This document shows positions 46,172 to 54,761 of a DNA stretch of 64,000 nucleotides, in pieces (position 1 is the first letter of the stretch; every line of letters begins with the position of its first letter). The DNA comes from Sphingomonas lenta. GTDB lineage: Bacteria; Pseudomonadota; Alphaproteobacteria; Sphingomonadales; Sphingomonadaceae. Below the pieces are notes generated by a model, which made no database searches, was not told the DNA's origin, and saw nothing but the letters and a program-made list of their open reading frames with translations. The position numbers were made by a program, and so were the translations under genes. The stretch lies in NCBI RefSeq assembly GCF_002288825.1, contig NZ_NSLI01000006.1:29245-93244 (forward strand). Direction: 5' to 3'.

Positions 46172-46888
46172 ATGATGGCCCGCAACCCAGACCTGGCCCC
46201 AACATCGGGCAACGCGCCGGCGCGCGACTATGTGCCCGCGCTCGGCATTGCCGCGCTGACGCCGCTCTACGACGCGATGCTCGGGCTCGCCACGCGCGAG
46301 CGGGTATGGCGGGTGGCGCTGCTGAATCAGGTGGCTCCCAACACCGGCGAGACGATAATCGACGTCGGGTGCGGCACGGGCACGCTCGCCGTGCTGCTCA
46401 AGCGCCGCGCGCCCGGCGCGCGCGTCGTCGGCGTCGATCCCGACCCCGACGCGCTCGCCCTCGCGGCGCGCAAGTCGGCCAGCGCCGGTGTCGATGTGGA
46501 GTGGCGACAGGGCTTCGCGCGCGACGCCGCGGCCGTTCTCGGTCCGGGCGTCGCCGACAAGGCCGTGTCCAGCCTTGTGTTCCACCAGGTGCCTGCCCCC
46601 GAGAAGCGGGCGGGGGTGGCGGCCATGTTCGACGCTGTGCGGCCAGGGGGCGAGGTCCACATTGCCGACTACGCCCGGCAAACGGGCGCGAGCCGCCTCC
46701 TGTTCAACGTCATCGGCCTGTTGGACGGTTTCGCGAACACGCGAGCGAACGCGGACGGAGCGCTGGAGCAACTGCTGTCCGCGTCGACGGGTTCGACCGT
46801 CCAGGCCCGGCGCGTGGTGCCGACGGTCACCGGCGCGATCAGCCTGTTCGCCTGCACGCGCTCCCTTCGCACTGGAGAACATCATTGA
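46172..46888 (+). CDS. Class I SAM-dependent methyltransferase under MerR control
   Basis: The protein has 238 residues. SAM motifs I (TIIDVGCGTGTLAVLLKRRAPG), II (VVGVDPDPDALALA) and post-II segments (FARDAAAVLGPGVADKAVSSLVFHQVP) are clear, with motif VHIADYARQTG later. It is a small-molecule type methyltransferase similar in plan to UbiE-like enzymes. It is first in an operon with a CDF metal transporter, behind a MerR-regulated promoter, so a role in metal or metalloid modification is possible. The substrate is unknown. ATG 46172 and 46175 are alternatives. Confidence 0.85.
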   Translation: MMARNPDLAPTSGNAPARDYVPALGIAALTPLYDAMLGLATRERVWRVALLNQVAPNTGETIIDVGCGTGTLAVLLKRRAPGARVVGVDPDPDALALAARKSASAGVDVEWRQGFARDAAAVLGPGVADKAVSSLVFHQVPAPEKRAGVAAMFDAVRPGGEVHIADYARQTGASRLLFNVIGLLDGFANTRANADGALEQLLSASTGSTVQARRVVPTVTGAISLFACTRSLRTGEHH

Positions 46889-47511
46889 ACGACGATTGCG
46901 GCTGCACGGGCGACCAGGACCGCGCCAAGGTCGATCCCGCCTACAGGCGGGCGCTGTGGATCGTCGTCGTGCTCAACGTCGGCTTCGGCCTCGCCGAGCT
47001 CGTCGGCGGCTTCGTCGCGGGCTCGCAGGCGCTCAAGGCCGACTCGCTCGACTTCCTCGGCGACGGGTCGATCACGCTGGCCGGCCTGCTGGCGCTCGCA
47101 TGGAGCGAGCGGGCCCGCGCCCGCGTGGCGCTCGTCCAAGGGCTGTTCCTTGGCGCGCTCGGGCTGGGCGTCATCGCGGCGGCCGTCATCCGGGCGCTCA
47201 ACGCCGAACCGCCCGAGGCGGGCCTGATGGGCGGCATCGGCTTGGCGGCGCTCGTCGTGAACGTCGCGGCCGCGCTCGTGCTGGCGCGCTTCCGCGAAGG
47301 CGGCGACGCGCAGGCGCGCGCCATCTGGCTGTTCTCGCGCAACGACGCGCTCAACAACGTCGCCGTGATCGCGGCCGCGGGACTGGTGGCGTGGACCGGC
47401 AGCGGCTGGCCGGACCTGGTTGTGGCGGGCATCATCGCCATCGTGTTCCTGCAATCCGCGTGGGAGATCATCCGCGACGCACGCGGCGAACTGTCGGAAC
47501 GACGCGGGTGA
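46885..47511 (+). CDS. Cation transporter, CDF family
   Basis: The protein has 208 residues from TTG 46885, overlapping the methyltransferase stop (TTGA). The N-terminus NDDCGCTGDQDRAKVDPAYRR carries two Cys, followed by six hydrophobic helices. CDF metal-site residues are present: LKADSLDFLGDGSITL with Asp pairs and LFSRNDALNNVAVIA. It lacks the long C-terminal cytoplasmic domain of typical CDF proteins. It likely exports the metal sensed by the adjacent MerR regulator. The metal cannot be determined from sequence. Confidence 0.88.
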   Translation: MNDDCGCTGDQDRAKVDPAYRRALWIVVVLNVGFGLAELVGGFVAGSQALKADSLDFLGDGSITLAGLLALAWSERARARVALVQGLFLGALGLGVIAAAVIRALNAEPPEAGLMGGIGLAALVVNVAAALVLARFREGGDAQARAIWLFSRNDALNNVAVIAAAGLVAWTGSGWPDLVVAGIIAIVFLQSAWEIIRDARGELSERRG

Positions 47512-47579
47512 CCCGCGGCGGCGAGCCCATCCGAGGCGGCGTGCCATCGGCACGCGCGCGTGCTAGGGCGCGGCCATCG

Positions 47580-47915
47580 ATGCGCCGGCTGTTCGCCTTC
47601 CTTGCGGTCCTGCTGCTCGCCTCCGGACTGGTCTTCGGTTCGACCGCGCACGCCTATGAAGCGGCCGCTTGCATCGAGCCGTGCTCGGCGTCGGACGGCG
47701 GGCTGGTGGTTTCGGTTTCCGATCCGGCACCGGACAAGCCCGGCAAGTGCGCTCCCGGCCATTGCTGCTGCTGTCACGGGCATCATGTCGGGGTGACGAC
47801 GACGCCGGAGCCGCTGGAGCAGGTGGCGGAGGTTCGCGTCGCTCCGGTCGCAAGCAGGTTCGAGCAGCGGGCGCGAGGCATTCCCGACCCGGCGCTCCGT
47901 CCACCGCAAGCCTGA
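47580..47915 (+). CDS. Small secreted Cys/His-rich protein ahead of second czc operon
   Basis: The precursor has 111 residues with a signal peptide ending in GSTAHAYE. The mature part contains ACIEPCSA and the dense metal-binding cluster GKCAPGHCCCCHGHHVGV. It has no recognisable fold. It stands in the position taken by CzcI-type proteins before czcC, as does the His-rich gene at 38874 before the first czc operon. Its likely job is periplasmic metal binding or tuning of induction; this is inferred. Confidence 0.7.
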   Translation: MRRLFAFLAVLLLASGLVFGSTAHAYEAAACIEPCSASDGGLVVSVSDPAPDKPGKCAPGHCCCCHGHHVGVTTTPEPLEQVAEVRVAPVASRFEQRARGIPDPALRPPQA

Positions 47916-47980
47916 CCGCCAGCCCCCCGTCCCGCGCACCGGCGCGGGGGCCGCTCAAGCCGTCAGGAGTTTCGAAGTCC

Positions 47981-49231
47981 ATGCACCGTGTCATCGCGGC
48001 CTTATTGGCCGTGGCGTCCCCGATGACGATCGCCCAGGCGCAATCGCCGGGACCGACCCAGGGGCCGCCTCTCACCCTCGAACGCGCGCTCGACCTGGCT
48101 GGCGCTACCGCACCGTCGGTGGAGGCCGCTTCCGCCGGCGTTCGCGCGGCCGAGGCGGGCCGGACGGTCGCCGGTCTGCGCCCCAATCCGACGATCAACG
48201 CCGAAACCGAGAACGTCGTCGGCACCGGCCAGTATGAAGGGCTGCGAAGCGCCGAGACGACGGTGGGCGTGGCGCTGCCGATCGAGCTCGGGGGCAAGCG
48301 CTCCGCCCGGATCGCGGTCGCGGACGCGATCGGTATCCGCGCCCAGGTGGACCAGGCCGTCGCCGCGGCCGACGTTCGGCTCGCGGTCACCCAAGCCTAT
48401 GTCGAGGCCGCGGCGGCCGAGCGGCGCGTCGTCACCGCGCGCGAGCAGGCCGCGATCGCGAGCGAGGCGCTGCGCGCTGCCAACGTCCGCGTCCGCGCGG
48501 GCCGCGCGTCCCCGATCGAGGAGCAGCGGGCGGACGTGCTCCGCCTGAACGCGGCCGCGGCGTTGGAACGCGCCGAGCGGCTGGCGGAGACGGCGCGGGG
48601 CAACCTCGCGCGCCGCATCGGCCAGCCGGTAGCCGGTCCGCTCGACCTGGCCTGGTTCGAGCGAGTGGAGGGCGTCGCCGATCCGCGACCCACGGCCCCG
48701 GCGCTGACGCTCGCGGCGGCGCGCGCGGACGCCGCCACCGCGGCCGCGCAGGTCCGCCTCGCGCGTTCCCAGCGCATCCCCGACCTGACGGTGAGCGCCA
48801 GCGCCCGCCGCCTGGAGCAGACCGACGACGTAGCCGCGGTGTTCGGGGTCTCGATCCCGATCCCCCTGTTCAACCGGGGGACCGCGGCGGTGGCGCAGGC
48901 GCGCGCCGAGCGCGACCGCGCCGACGCGCTCGTCCGCGCGGCCGAGCTGGACGCGGATCAGGCGGTCGCCAACGCCAGGGCGGAGGTGGCGAACGCCGCC
49001 GTGACCGCGCGGACCGCGGCGGGGCCGACCCTCGCGGCGGCGCGGGAGTCCGCGCGCATCGCGCGAATCGGCTACCGGGAGGGCAAGTTCGGGCAGCTCG
49101 ACCTGCTCGACGCAGAGCGCACGCTTTCGGAAACCAGGGCGGCCGCGATCGACGCGCTCGCCGCCTATCACGACGCCCGGGCGCGACTGGAGCGGCTGAC
49201 CGCTTCCGCGCCGGGCTCCACGGGACGATGA
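47981..49231 (+). CDS. czcC: RND outer-membrane channel, TolC/CzcC family (second copy)
   Basis: The precursor has 416 residues with a signal peptide (MHRVIAALLAVASPMTIAQA). It has two outer-membrane efflux repeats with typical features: LTLERALDLAGATAPSVEAASAGVRAAEAGR, ETTVGVALPIELGGKRSARIAVADA, and GVSIPIPLFNRGTAAVAQARAERDRA. It overlaps the next gene (ATGA). It forms the outer duct of the second czc pump. Ala/Arg richness is extreme even for this genome but the helical pattern is regular. Confidence 0.92.
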   Translation: MHRVIAALLAVASPMTIAQAQSPGPTQGPPLTLERALDLAGATAPSVEAASAGVRAAEAGRTVAGLRPNPTINAETENVVGTGQYEGLRSAETTVGVALPIELGGKRSARIAVADAIGIRAQVDQAVAAADVRLAVTQAYVEAAAAERRVVTAREQAAIASEALRAANVRVRAGRASPIEEQRADVLRLNAAAALERAERLAETARGNLARRIGQPVAGPLDLAWFERVEGVADPRPTAPALTLAAARADAATAAAQVRLARSQRIPDLTVSASARRLEQTDDVAAVFGVSIPIPLFNRGTAAVAQARAERDRADALVRAAELDADQAVANARAEVANAAVTARTAAGPTLAAARESARIARIGYREGKFGQLDLLDAERTLSETRAAAIDALAAYHDARARLERLTASAPGSTGR

Positions 49232-50418
49232 CCATGAAGAAGAACATTGGGCGGGCGCTCGCGTCCGCGGCGTTCGCCACCATGCTCGCCGCGTGCGGCG
49301 CGCGGGATGGCGGCGGTGAGGCCGGCGAGGCGGCCGGGAGCGAGAAGGCCGAGGCGGCGGAAGCCGGCAAGGGCGAAGAGGCCCGCGAGCCGGGAGCCGA
49401 GGGTGTTGTCACCCTGTCGGCGCGGCAGATCGCCGACGCAGGGATCGAGGTCGTGCGGCCGACGGTGGGCGGCGTCGCCGGCGCGATCGACGCGCCGGGC
49501 ACGGTCGAGGGCGACCCGCAGGGCGTCCAGGTCGTCTCCGCCGCGATCGGCGGGCGCGTCGTGTCGCTCACCCGCAACCTGGGCCAGCCCGTCGGTCGCG
49601 GACAGACTCTCGCCGTCATCGAGAGCCGCGAGGCGGCCTCGCTGAAGGCGGAGGTCGAGGCGGCGCGGGCGCGGGCCGCGCTCGCGCAATCGAACCTGCG
49701 ACGCGAGCAGCGGCTGTTCGCCGAGCGCGTCTCGCCCGAGCAGGACCTGATCGCCGCGCGCACGGCCGCGACCGAAGCCAACATCGCGCTCCGGCTGGCG
49801 CAGCAGCAGCTCGCGGCCACGGGCGGCGGGGGCGGTGCCTTGAACCGCATCGGCGTCGCCTCGCCCATCTCGGGCCAGGTGATCGCGCGTTCCGCGACGC
49901 TCGGGCAGCAGGTCGCCGCCGACGCCGAACTCTACCGGATCGCCAACCTGTCCCGGGTGACCGTGACCGCCTCGCTGCCGCCGGCCGACGCCGGCCGTGT
50001 GTGGCCGGGCGCGCGCGCCGAGGTGACCGCGCCCGGCCGTCGCCAGGAAGGCCGGGTCACGTTCGTATCGCCGGTGCTGGCCGCGGAGACGCGGCTCGTG
50101 CCCGTCGTGGTGACGCTCGACAACGGCTCCGGCCAGTGGCGGGTGGGCGAGACGGTCGGCGTGTCCATCCTCGTGCCCGCAGGCGGGGATCGCACCGTCA
50201 CCGTGCCCTCGACGGCCGTGCAGACGGTCGAGGGCAAGCCCGTGGTGTTCGTGCGGACGCCCACCGGCTTCCGCGCGACGCCGGTGACGCTCGGACGCCG
50301 CATCGGCGATCGGGTGGCGGTCACCGCCGGGCTCGCCGGCGACGAGCGGATCGCATCGACGAACAGCTTCACGCTCAAGGCCGATCTCGGCAAGGGCGAA
50401 GCGGTCGAGGAGGAGTGA
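49228..50418 (+). CDS. czcB: RND periplasmic adaptor lipoprotein, CzcB-like (second copy)
   Basis: The protein has 396 residues with a lipobox (MLAACG). After a charged linker, the adaptor core shows lipoyl halves (GGRVVSLTRNLGQPVGRGQTLAVIES, ASPISGQVIARSATLGQQVAADAELYRIANLSRV), an alpha-hairpin and a beta-barrel. There is no His-rich end, unlike the first CzcB, and the extra N-terminal CzcB domain is missing. It overlaps czcC and lies four bases from czcA. Confidence 0.92.
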   Translation: MTMKKNIGRALASAAFATMLAACGARDGGGEAGEAAGSEKAEAAEAGKGEEAREPGAEGVVTLSARQIADAGIEVVRPTVGGVAGAIDAPGTVEGDPQGVQVVSAAIGGRVVSLTRNLGQPVGRGQTLAVIESREAASLKAEVEAARARAALAQSNLRREQRLFAERVSPEQDLIAARTAATEANIALRLAQQQLAATGGGGGALNRIGVASPISGQVIARSATLGQQVAADAELYRIANLSRVTVTASLPPADAGRVWPGARAEVTAPGRRQEGRVTFVSPVLAAETRLVPVVVTLDNGSGQWRVGETVGVSILVPAGGDRTVTVPSTAVQTVEGKPVVFVRTPTGFRATPVTLGRRIGDRVAVTAGLAGDERIASTNSFTLKADLGKGEAVEEE

Positions 50419-50422
50419 GGCG

Positions 50423-53400
50423 ATGATCGCTCGCATCGTCGACTTCTCGGTCGAGCGGCGTTGGCTCGTCCTGCTGCTCACGCTCGCCGCCGCCATCGCC
50501 GGCGCGTTCGCGCTCCAGCGGCTGCCCATCGACGCCGTTCCCGACATCACCAACAACCAGGTCCAGGTGAACGTGGTCGCCCCCGCGCTGTCGCCCGATC
50601 AGGTCGAGAAGCAGGTCGCGTTCACGATCGAAACCGCGCTCGCCGGCATCCCCGGCCTGGAATACACCCGGTCCTTGAGCCGCAACGGCTTCGCGCAGGT
50701 GACGGCCGTGTTCACGGACGCGACCGACATCTACTTCGCGCGCCAGCAGGTGGCCGAACGGTTGCGCGCCGCCGAGGACAGCCTGCCCGCCGGCGTCGAC
50801 CCCGAGATGGGGCCGATCGCGACAGGCCTGGGCGACATCTTCATGTGGACGGTCGAGTTCCGCGAACTCGATCGCGTCAACCACGCGGACGGCGAGCCGG
50901 GGCTTCAGCGCGACGGCAGCTACATCACGCCCGAGGGCGACCGGCTCGCGACCGAAGTCGACAAAGCCACCTACCTCCACACCGTCCAGGAGTGGATCGT
51001 GGCGCCCCAGCTCCGGGGCACGGCTGGCATCGCCGGCATCGACTCGCTGGGCGGCTTCGACAAGCAGTACCTTGTCGCCCCGGACGTCCAGCGCCTGGCC
51101 GCGCTGGGCCTGACGCTAGAGGAACTGGCGGCCGCGCTGGAGCGCAACAACGCCGGCATCGGCGCGGGCGTGGTGAACCGCAACGGCGAGGGCCTAGCGG
51201 TCCGCGCCGACGCGCGCGTCCGCACCGCCGACGAGCTCGCCCGCACCGTGATCGCCAGCCGCGACGGCGTGCCCATCACGCTGTCGCAGGTCGCGACCGT
51301 CGGCGTGGGTCAGGGCTTGAGGACCGGATCGGCCTCCGAGAACGGGCGCGAGGTGGTGGTCGGAACCGCCGTCATGCGTATCGGCGAGAACAGCCGCACG
51401 GTCGCGACCGGGGTCAGGGAACGCCTAGAGGAGATCGGCCGGTCGCTTCCGACCGACATCATCGTGAAGCCGGTGCTCGACCGGACCGAACTCGTCAACT
51501 CGACCATCGCCACGGTCGCGCGCAACTTGAGCGAAGGCGCGGCGCTGGTCGTGGTCGTCCTGTTCCTGCTGCTCGGCAACTTCCGGGCGGCGCTGATCGC
51601 GGCGCTGGTGATCCCGATCACCATGCTGCTCACCAGCTTCGGGATGCTACGCGCCGGCGTCTCCGCGAACCTGATGAGCTTGGGCGCGCTCGACTTTGGC
51701 CTCATCGTCGATGGCGCGGTCATCATCGTGGAGAACGCGCTCCGGCGCATGGCGGAGGCGCAGCATGGGCGCGACGGTCCGTTGCCCCTCCGCGAGCGGC
51801 TGGCGATCGTGGCCGCGTCCGCGCGCGAGATGATCCGCCCGTCGGTGTACGGGCAGGCGATCATCATCCTCGTCTACGTGCCGCTGCTCACCTTCACGGG
51901 CGTCGAGGGTAAGATGTTCGAGCCGATGGCGCTCACCGTCATCATCGCGCTCGCCTTCGCGTTCGTGCTGTCCTTGACCTTCGTGCCGGCCGCGATCGCG
52001 ATCTGGCTGTCGAAACGGGTCGAGGAAAAGGAGAGCCGCATTGTCGCCTGGCTCCGTCGCCGCTACGAGCCGGGCCTGGACGCCGCGATGCGCAGGCCCA
52101 GCCTGACCGTCGGCGTCGCCGCCGGCGCGCTGGCGCTCGCGGGCGTGGCCTTCACCACGCTCGGCCAGGAGTTCCTGCCGCAGCTCGATGAGGGGAACAT
52201 CCTCGTCCAGGCGTGGCGCATCCCGGGCACGTCCGTCGACCAGGCGCAGGCCATGCAGTTCCAGGTCGAGAAGATGGTCGCTCGCGAGCCGGAGGTCCGG
52301 TTCGCCTTCTCGCGCACCGGCACGTCGGAGATCGCGTCCGACCCCATGCCGCCCAACGGCACCGACACGTTCGTGATCCTGAAGCCCCGGGCCGAGTGGC
52401 CGGACCCCGGCCTGCCCAAGGAGGAGCTGGTCGAGCGGCTGGAGCGGAAGCTGTCGACGCTGCCGGGCAACGCCTACGAGATCACGCAGCCCATCCAGAT
52501 GCGCTTCAACGAGCTCATCGCAGGCGTGCGCGCAGACGTCGCGGTCAAGGTGTTCGGGGACGACTTCGCTCAGATGAACGCCGCCGCCGAGGAGATCGCC
52601 GGCGTGCTCCGCCGGACGGAAGGCGCGGCCGATGTGCGGGTGGAGCAGACGGAAGGGCTGCCCATGCTCGACATCCGCCCGAACCGCGACGCGATGGCGC
52701 GCCTGGGCGTCACCGCGGGCGATGTTCAGGACACGGTGGCGGCGACGATCGGCGGGCGTCAGGCCGGCATGATCTTCGAGGGCGACCGGCGCTTCCCCGT
52801 CGTGATCCGGTTGGCGGAGCAGGCGCGCGCCGACCCGGGGGCGCTCGCGCAGGTGCCGGTGCCGACCGCCGGCGGCTCCTTCGTGCCTTTGTCGTCTGTC
52901 GCCGATATCGAGGTGGTCGACGGGCCGAACCAGATCAGCCGCGAGAACGGCAAGCGCCGCGTCGTCGTCCAGGCGAACGTCCGCGGCCGCGACGTGGCGG
53001 GCGTGGTGGGCGATGCGCAAGGAGCGATCGCGCGCGACGTGAAGCTGCCGCCCGGCACCTATCTCGAATGGGGCGGGCAGTTCGAGAATCTGGCGTCGGC
53101 GCAGGAGCGCCTGGCCGTCGTGGTCCCGATCTGCTTCGCGGCGATCATGTTCCTGCTCTACGGCGCTCTGAAGTCAGTGCGGGACGCGGTGCTGGTGTTC
53201 ACGGGCGTGCCGCTGGCGCTGGTGGGCGGCGTGCTCGCATTGCTGTTGCGCGGCATGCCTTTCTCCATCTCGGCGGCGGTGGGCTTCATCGCGCTGTCCG
53301 GCATCGCGGTCCTGAACGGGCTGGTGATGGTGACCTCGATCCAGGACCTGATCGCGCGGGGCGTGGACCGGGCCGAGGCGGCGCGCGAGGGTGCCTTGGC

Positions 53401-53641
53401 GCGTCTCCGCCCCGTGGCGATGACCGCGCTCGTCGCGTCGCTCGGCTTCGTGCCGATGGCTCTGGGGCATGGCGCGGGCGCGGAGGTGCAGAAGCCGCTC
53501 GCGACCGTGGTGATCGGCGGGCTGATCACGGCGACGCTGCTGACGCTGTTCGTGCTGCCGACGCTCTATGCGCGCTTCGGTGGGCGACGGGCGGACGTGC
53601 CGGGTTCGGTCGGAGACCCGGCCACGGCGGCGCACGCGTGA
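50423..53641 (+). CDS. czcA: Heavy-metal efflux RND pump, CzcA family (second copy)
   Basis: The pump has 1072 residues and the complete RND layout. Proton-relay helix [23 protein letters not shown] (Asp, Asp, Glu) again places it in the divalent-cation branch. The periplasmic part includes an insertion (FRELDRVNHADGEPGLQRDGSYITPEGDRLATEVDK) absent from the first CzcA and typical of the CzcA/NccA type. It is the last gene of the second czcCBA operon and the last metal gene before the tRNA boundary. Likely substrates are Co, Zn, Cd or Ni. Confidence 0.94.
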   Translation: MIARIVDFSVERRWLVLLLTLAAAIAGAFALQRLPIDAVPDITNNQVQVNVVAPALSPDQVEKQVAFTIETALAGIPGLEYTRSLSRNGFAQVTAVFTDATDIYFARQQVAERLRAAEDSLPAGVDPEMGPIATGLGDIFMWTVEFRELDRVNHADGEPGLQRDGSYITPEGDRLATEVDKATYLHTVQEWIVAPQLRGTAGIAGIDSLGGFDKQYLVAPDVQRLAALGLTLEELAAALERNNAGIGAGVVNRNGEGLAVRADARVRTADELARTVIASRDGVPITLSQVATVGVGQGLRTGSASENGREVVVGTAVMRIGENSRTVATGVRERLEEIGRSLPTDIIVKPVLDRTELVNSTIATVARNLSEGAALVVVVLFLLLGNFRAALIAALVIPITMLLTSFGMLRAGVSANLMSLGALDFGLIVDGAVIIVENALRRMAEAQHGRDGPLPLRERLAIVAASAREMIRPSVYGQAIIILVYVPLLTFTGVEGKMFEPMALTVIIALAFAFVLSLTFVPAAIAIWLSKRVEEKESRIVAWLRRRYEPGLDAAMRRPSLTVGVAAGALALAGVAFTTLGQEFLPQLDEGNILVQAWRIPGTSVDQAQAMQFQVEKMVAREPEVRFAFSRTGTSEIASDPMPPNGTDTFVILKPRAEWPDPGLPKEELVERLERKLSTLPGNAYEITQPIQMRFNELIAGVRADVAVKVFGDDFAQMNAAAEEIAGVLRRTEGAADVRVEQTEGLPMLDIRPNRDAMARLGVTAGDVQDTVAATIGGRQAGMIFEGDRRFPVVIRLAEQARADPGALAQVPVPTAGGSFVPLSSVADIEVVDGPNQISRENGKRRVVVQANVRGRDVAGVVGDAQGAIARDVKLPPGTYLEWGGQFENLASAQERLAVVVPICFAAIMFLLYGALKSVRDAVLVFTGVPLALVGGVLALLLRGMPFSISAAVGFIALSGIAVLNGLVMVTSIQDLIARGVDRAEAAREGALARLRPVAMTALVASLGFVPMALGHGAGAEVQKPLATVVIGGLITATLLTLFVLPTLYARFGGRRADVPGSVGDPATAAHA

Positions 53642-54146
53642 GACAGGCGGCCGGAGCGTCGCTCCGGTCCGGCGCGGACAGAAACAGGCGTTCTCGTCCC
53701 CTTCCGAGCTGTCCCTTTTGCGCGGTGGAAACGGGTCAGGTTCGACAGTTCCGGCTAGCGCCCCTCTCAAAAACGACCGATTGCGGGAGACGCTACCTTC
53801 GGTCGCGGTTAGGCCCAGTTCGGGCGGCATTTCGGTTCCCAGAACGCTCACCCGGAACAACGCGATCCGGGTCGCGCATGAAGAGACAGCGGCACACCTC
53901 GCTCCTGCAGAGCGGGTGACGGTCAGGATAGTTGAACGGTTTTTCGAGATTGCTGGCTGTGAACCGGATAACTCTACGAAGCTCACGAGGCCAACGGGCG
54001 GCATGCGGCCGAGCTCCATCACGCAGGCATTAGGCGAGCCCTTCTGGCCAGAGCACGGATTGTTTGATCGTCTAACGGGCCCGCCGGACGGCATTTCACC
54101 CAAAAATCACCCAACATTTTGCCGCTCGGTGCCTGCATAGGCCAAC
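53642..54146. other. Gene-poor stretch between czcA and tRNA-Val
   Basis: About 500 bases with no supported gene. Both strands carry long open frames whose translations lack recognisable domains. Its place beside the 3' end of a tRNA makes it a plausible island-boundary segment from which an integrase has been lost. Confidence 0.45.
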
Positions 54147-54184
54147 AAAAAGCCCCGCTAAGCTTCTCAGCTTGCGGGGCTTTT
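54147..54184 (-). terminator. Intrinsic terminator of tRNA-Val
   Basis: An 11-base-pair stem (54148-54158 with 54174-54184) with an inner AAGC/GCTT extension, followed by a T-run on the minus strand. It lies directly behind the tRNA 3' end. Confidence 0.9.
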
Positions 54185-54186
54185 AG

Positions 54187-54261
54187 TGGTGGGCGTGGCA
54201 AGGATTGAACTTGCGACCCCTGCGATGTCAACACAGTGCTCTACCACTGAGCTACACGCCC
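54187..54261 (-). tRNA. tRNA-Val (anticodon GAC)
   Basis: On the minus strand the sequence folds as a complete cloverleaf: acceptor GGGCGTG/CACGCCC, D-arm GCTC-AGTGGTA-GAGC, anticodon stem CTGTG/CGCAG with loop TTGACAT (anticodon GAC), and T-arm GCAAG-TTCAATC-CTTGC. CCA is encoded at the 3' end (54187-54189). The gene reads towards the metal region, so its 3' end is the usual type of island insertion target. Confidence 0.95.
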
Positions 54262-54307
54262 GTAAGGAGGCGGGCTCTAACCGGAGCCGCGGCGGAGCGC
54301 AAGCGGG

Positions 54308-54682
54308 TTAGTTGAGCCCCGCCTGGTCGGTCTCGAACAGGCGGTCGACCTCCATCACCAGGTCGCGCAGGTGGAACGGCTTCGACAGCACGCGGGCCTG
54401 CGGCATCGCCTTGCCCGCCTTCAGCGTCACCGCCGCGAAGCCGGTGATGAACATGACGCGCAGGTCGGCGCACATCTCGCCCGCCTTCTGCGCCAGCTCG
54501 ATGCCGTCCATCTCCGGCATGACGATGTCGGTGAGCAGCAGGTCGAACCGCTCCCGCTCGAGCAGCGGGATGGCGGCGGTGCCCCGGTCCACCGCGACGA
54601 CCGAGTAGCCCGACCGCTCCAGCGCGCGCGCGAGATATTCGCGCATGACCTGGTCGTCCTCGGCCAGCAGAATCCGGATCAT
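54308..54682 (-). CDS. cpdR: Single-domain response regulator CpdR
   Basis: The receiver domain has 124 residues and no output domain. Acidic pocket EDD (residues 8-10), phospho-acceptor Asp52 in LLTDIVMPEMDGIEL, Thr/Ser in FITGFAA and Lys101 in VLSKPFHLRDL are all present. In Caulobacter, unphosphorylated CpdR brings ClpXP to the pole and primes it for CtrA and other substrates; phosphorylation by the CckA-ChpT relay turns it off. It is normal chromosomal content, just beyond the tRNA boundary. Confidence 0.92.
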   Translation of the reverse strand: MIRILLAEDDQVMREYLARALERSGYSVVAVDRGTAAIPLLERERFDLLLTDIVMPEMDGIELAQKAGEMCADLRVMFITGFAAVTLKAGKAMPQARVLSKPFHLRDLVMEVDRLFETDQAGLN

Positions 54683-54761
54683 CGCCTTGACTCGTCCCTC
54701 GTTCGCGAGCCGCCAGCGTTAGCCGTGAAAGGGTTAACAATTCCAGTGCCGAGGTTGCCGC

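Noticed and set aside
53174..54103. Long ORFs on both strands before the tRNA, considered as integrase remnants
   Set aside because: No recombinase motif (catalytic Arg, HxxR or Tyr) could be found; part of the minus-strand ORF is antisense to czcA.
54019..54234. Minus-strand ORF of 71 codons running through the tRNA
   Set aside because: Translation of a tRNA gene and its terminator; a common artefact.
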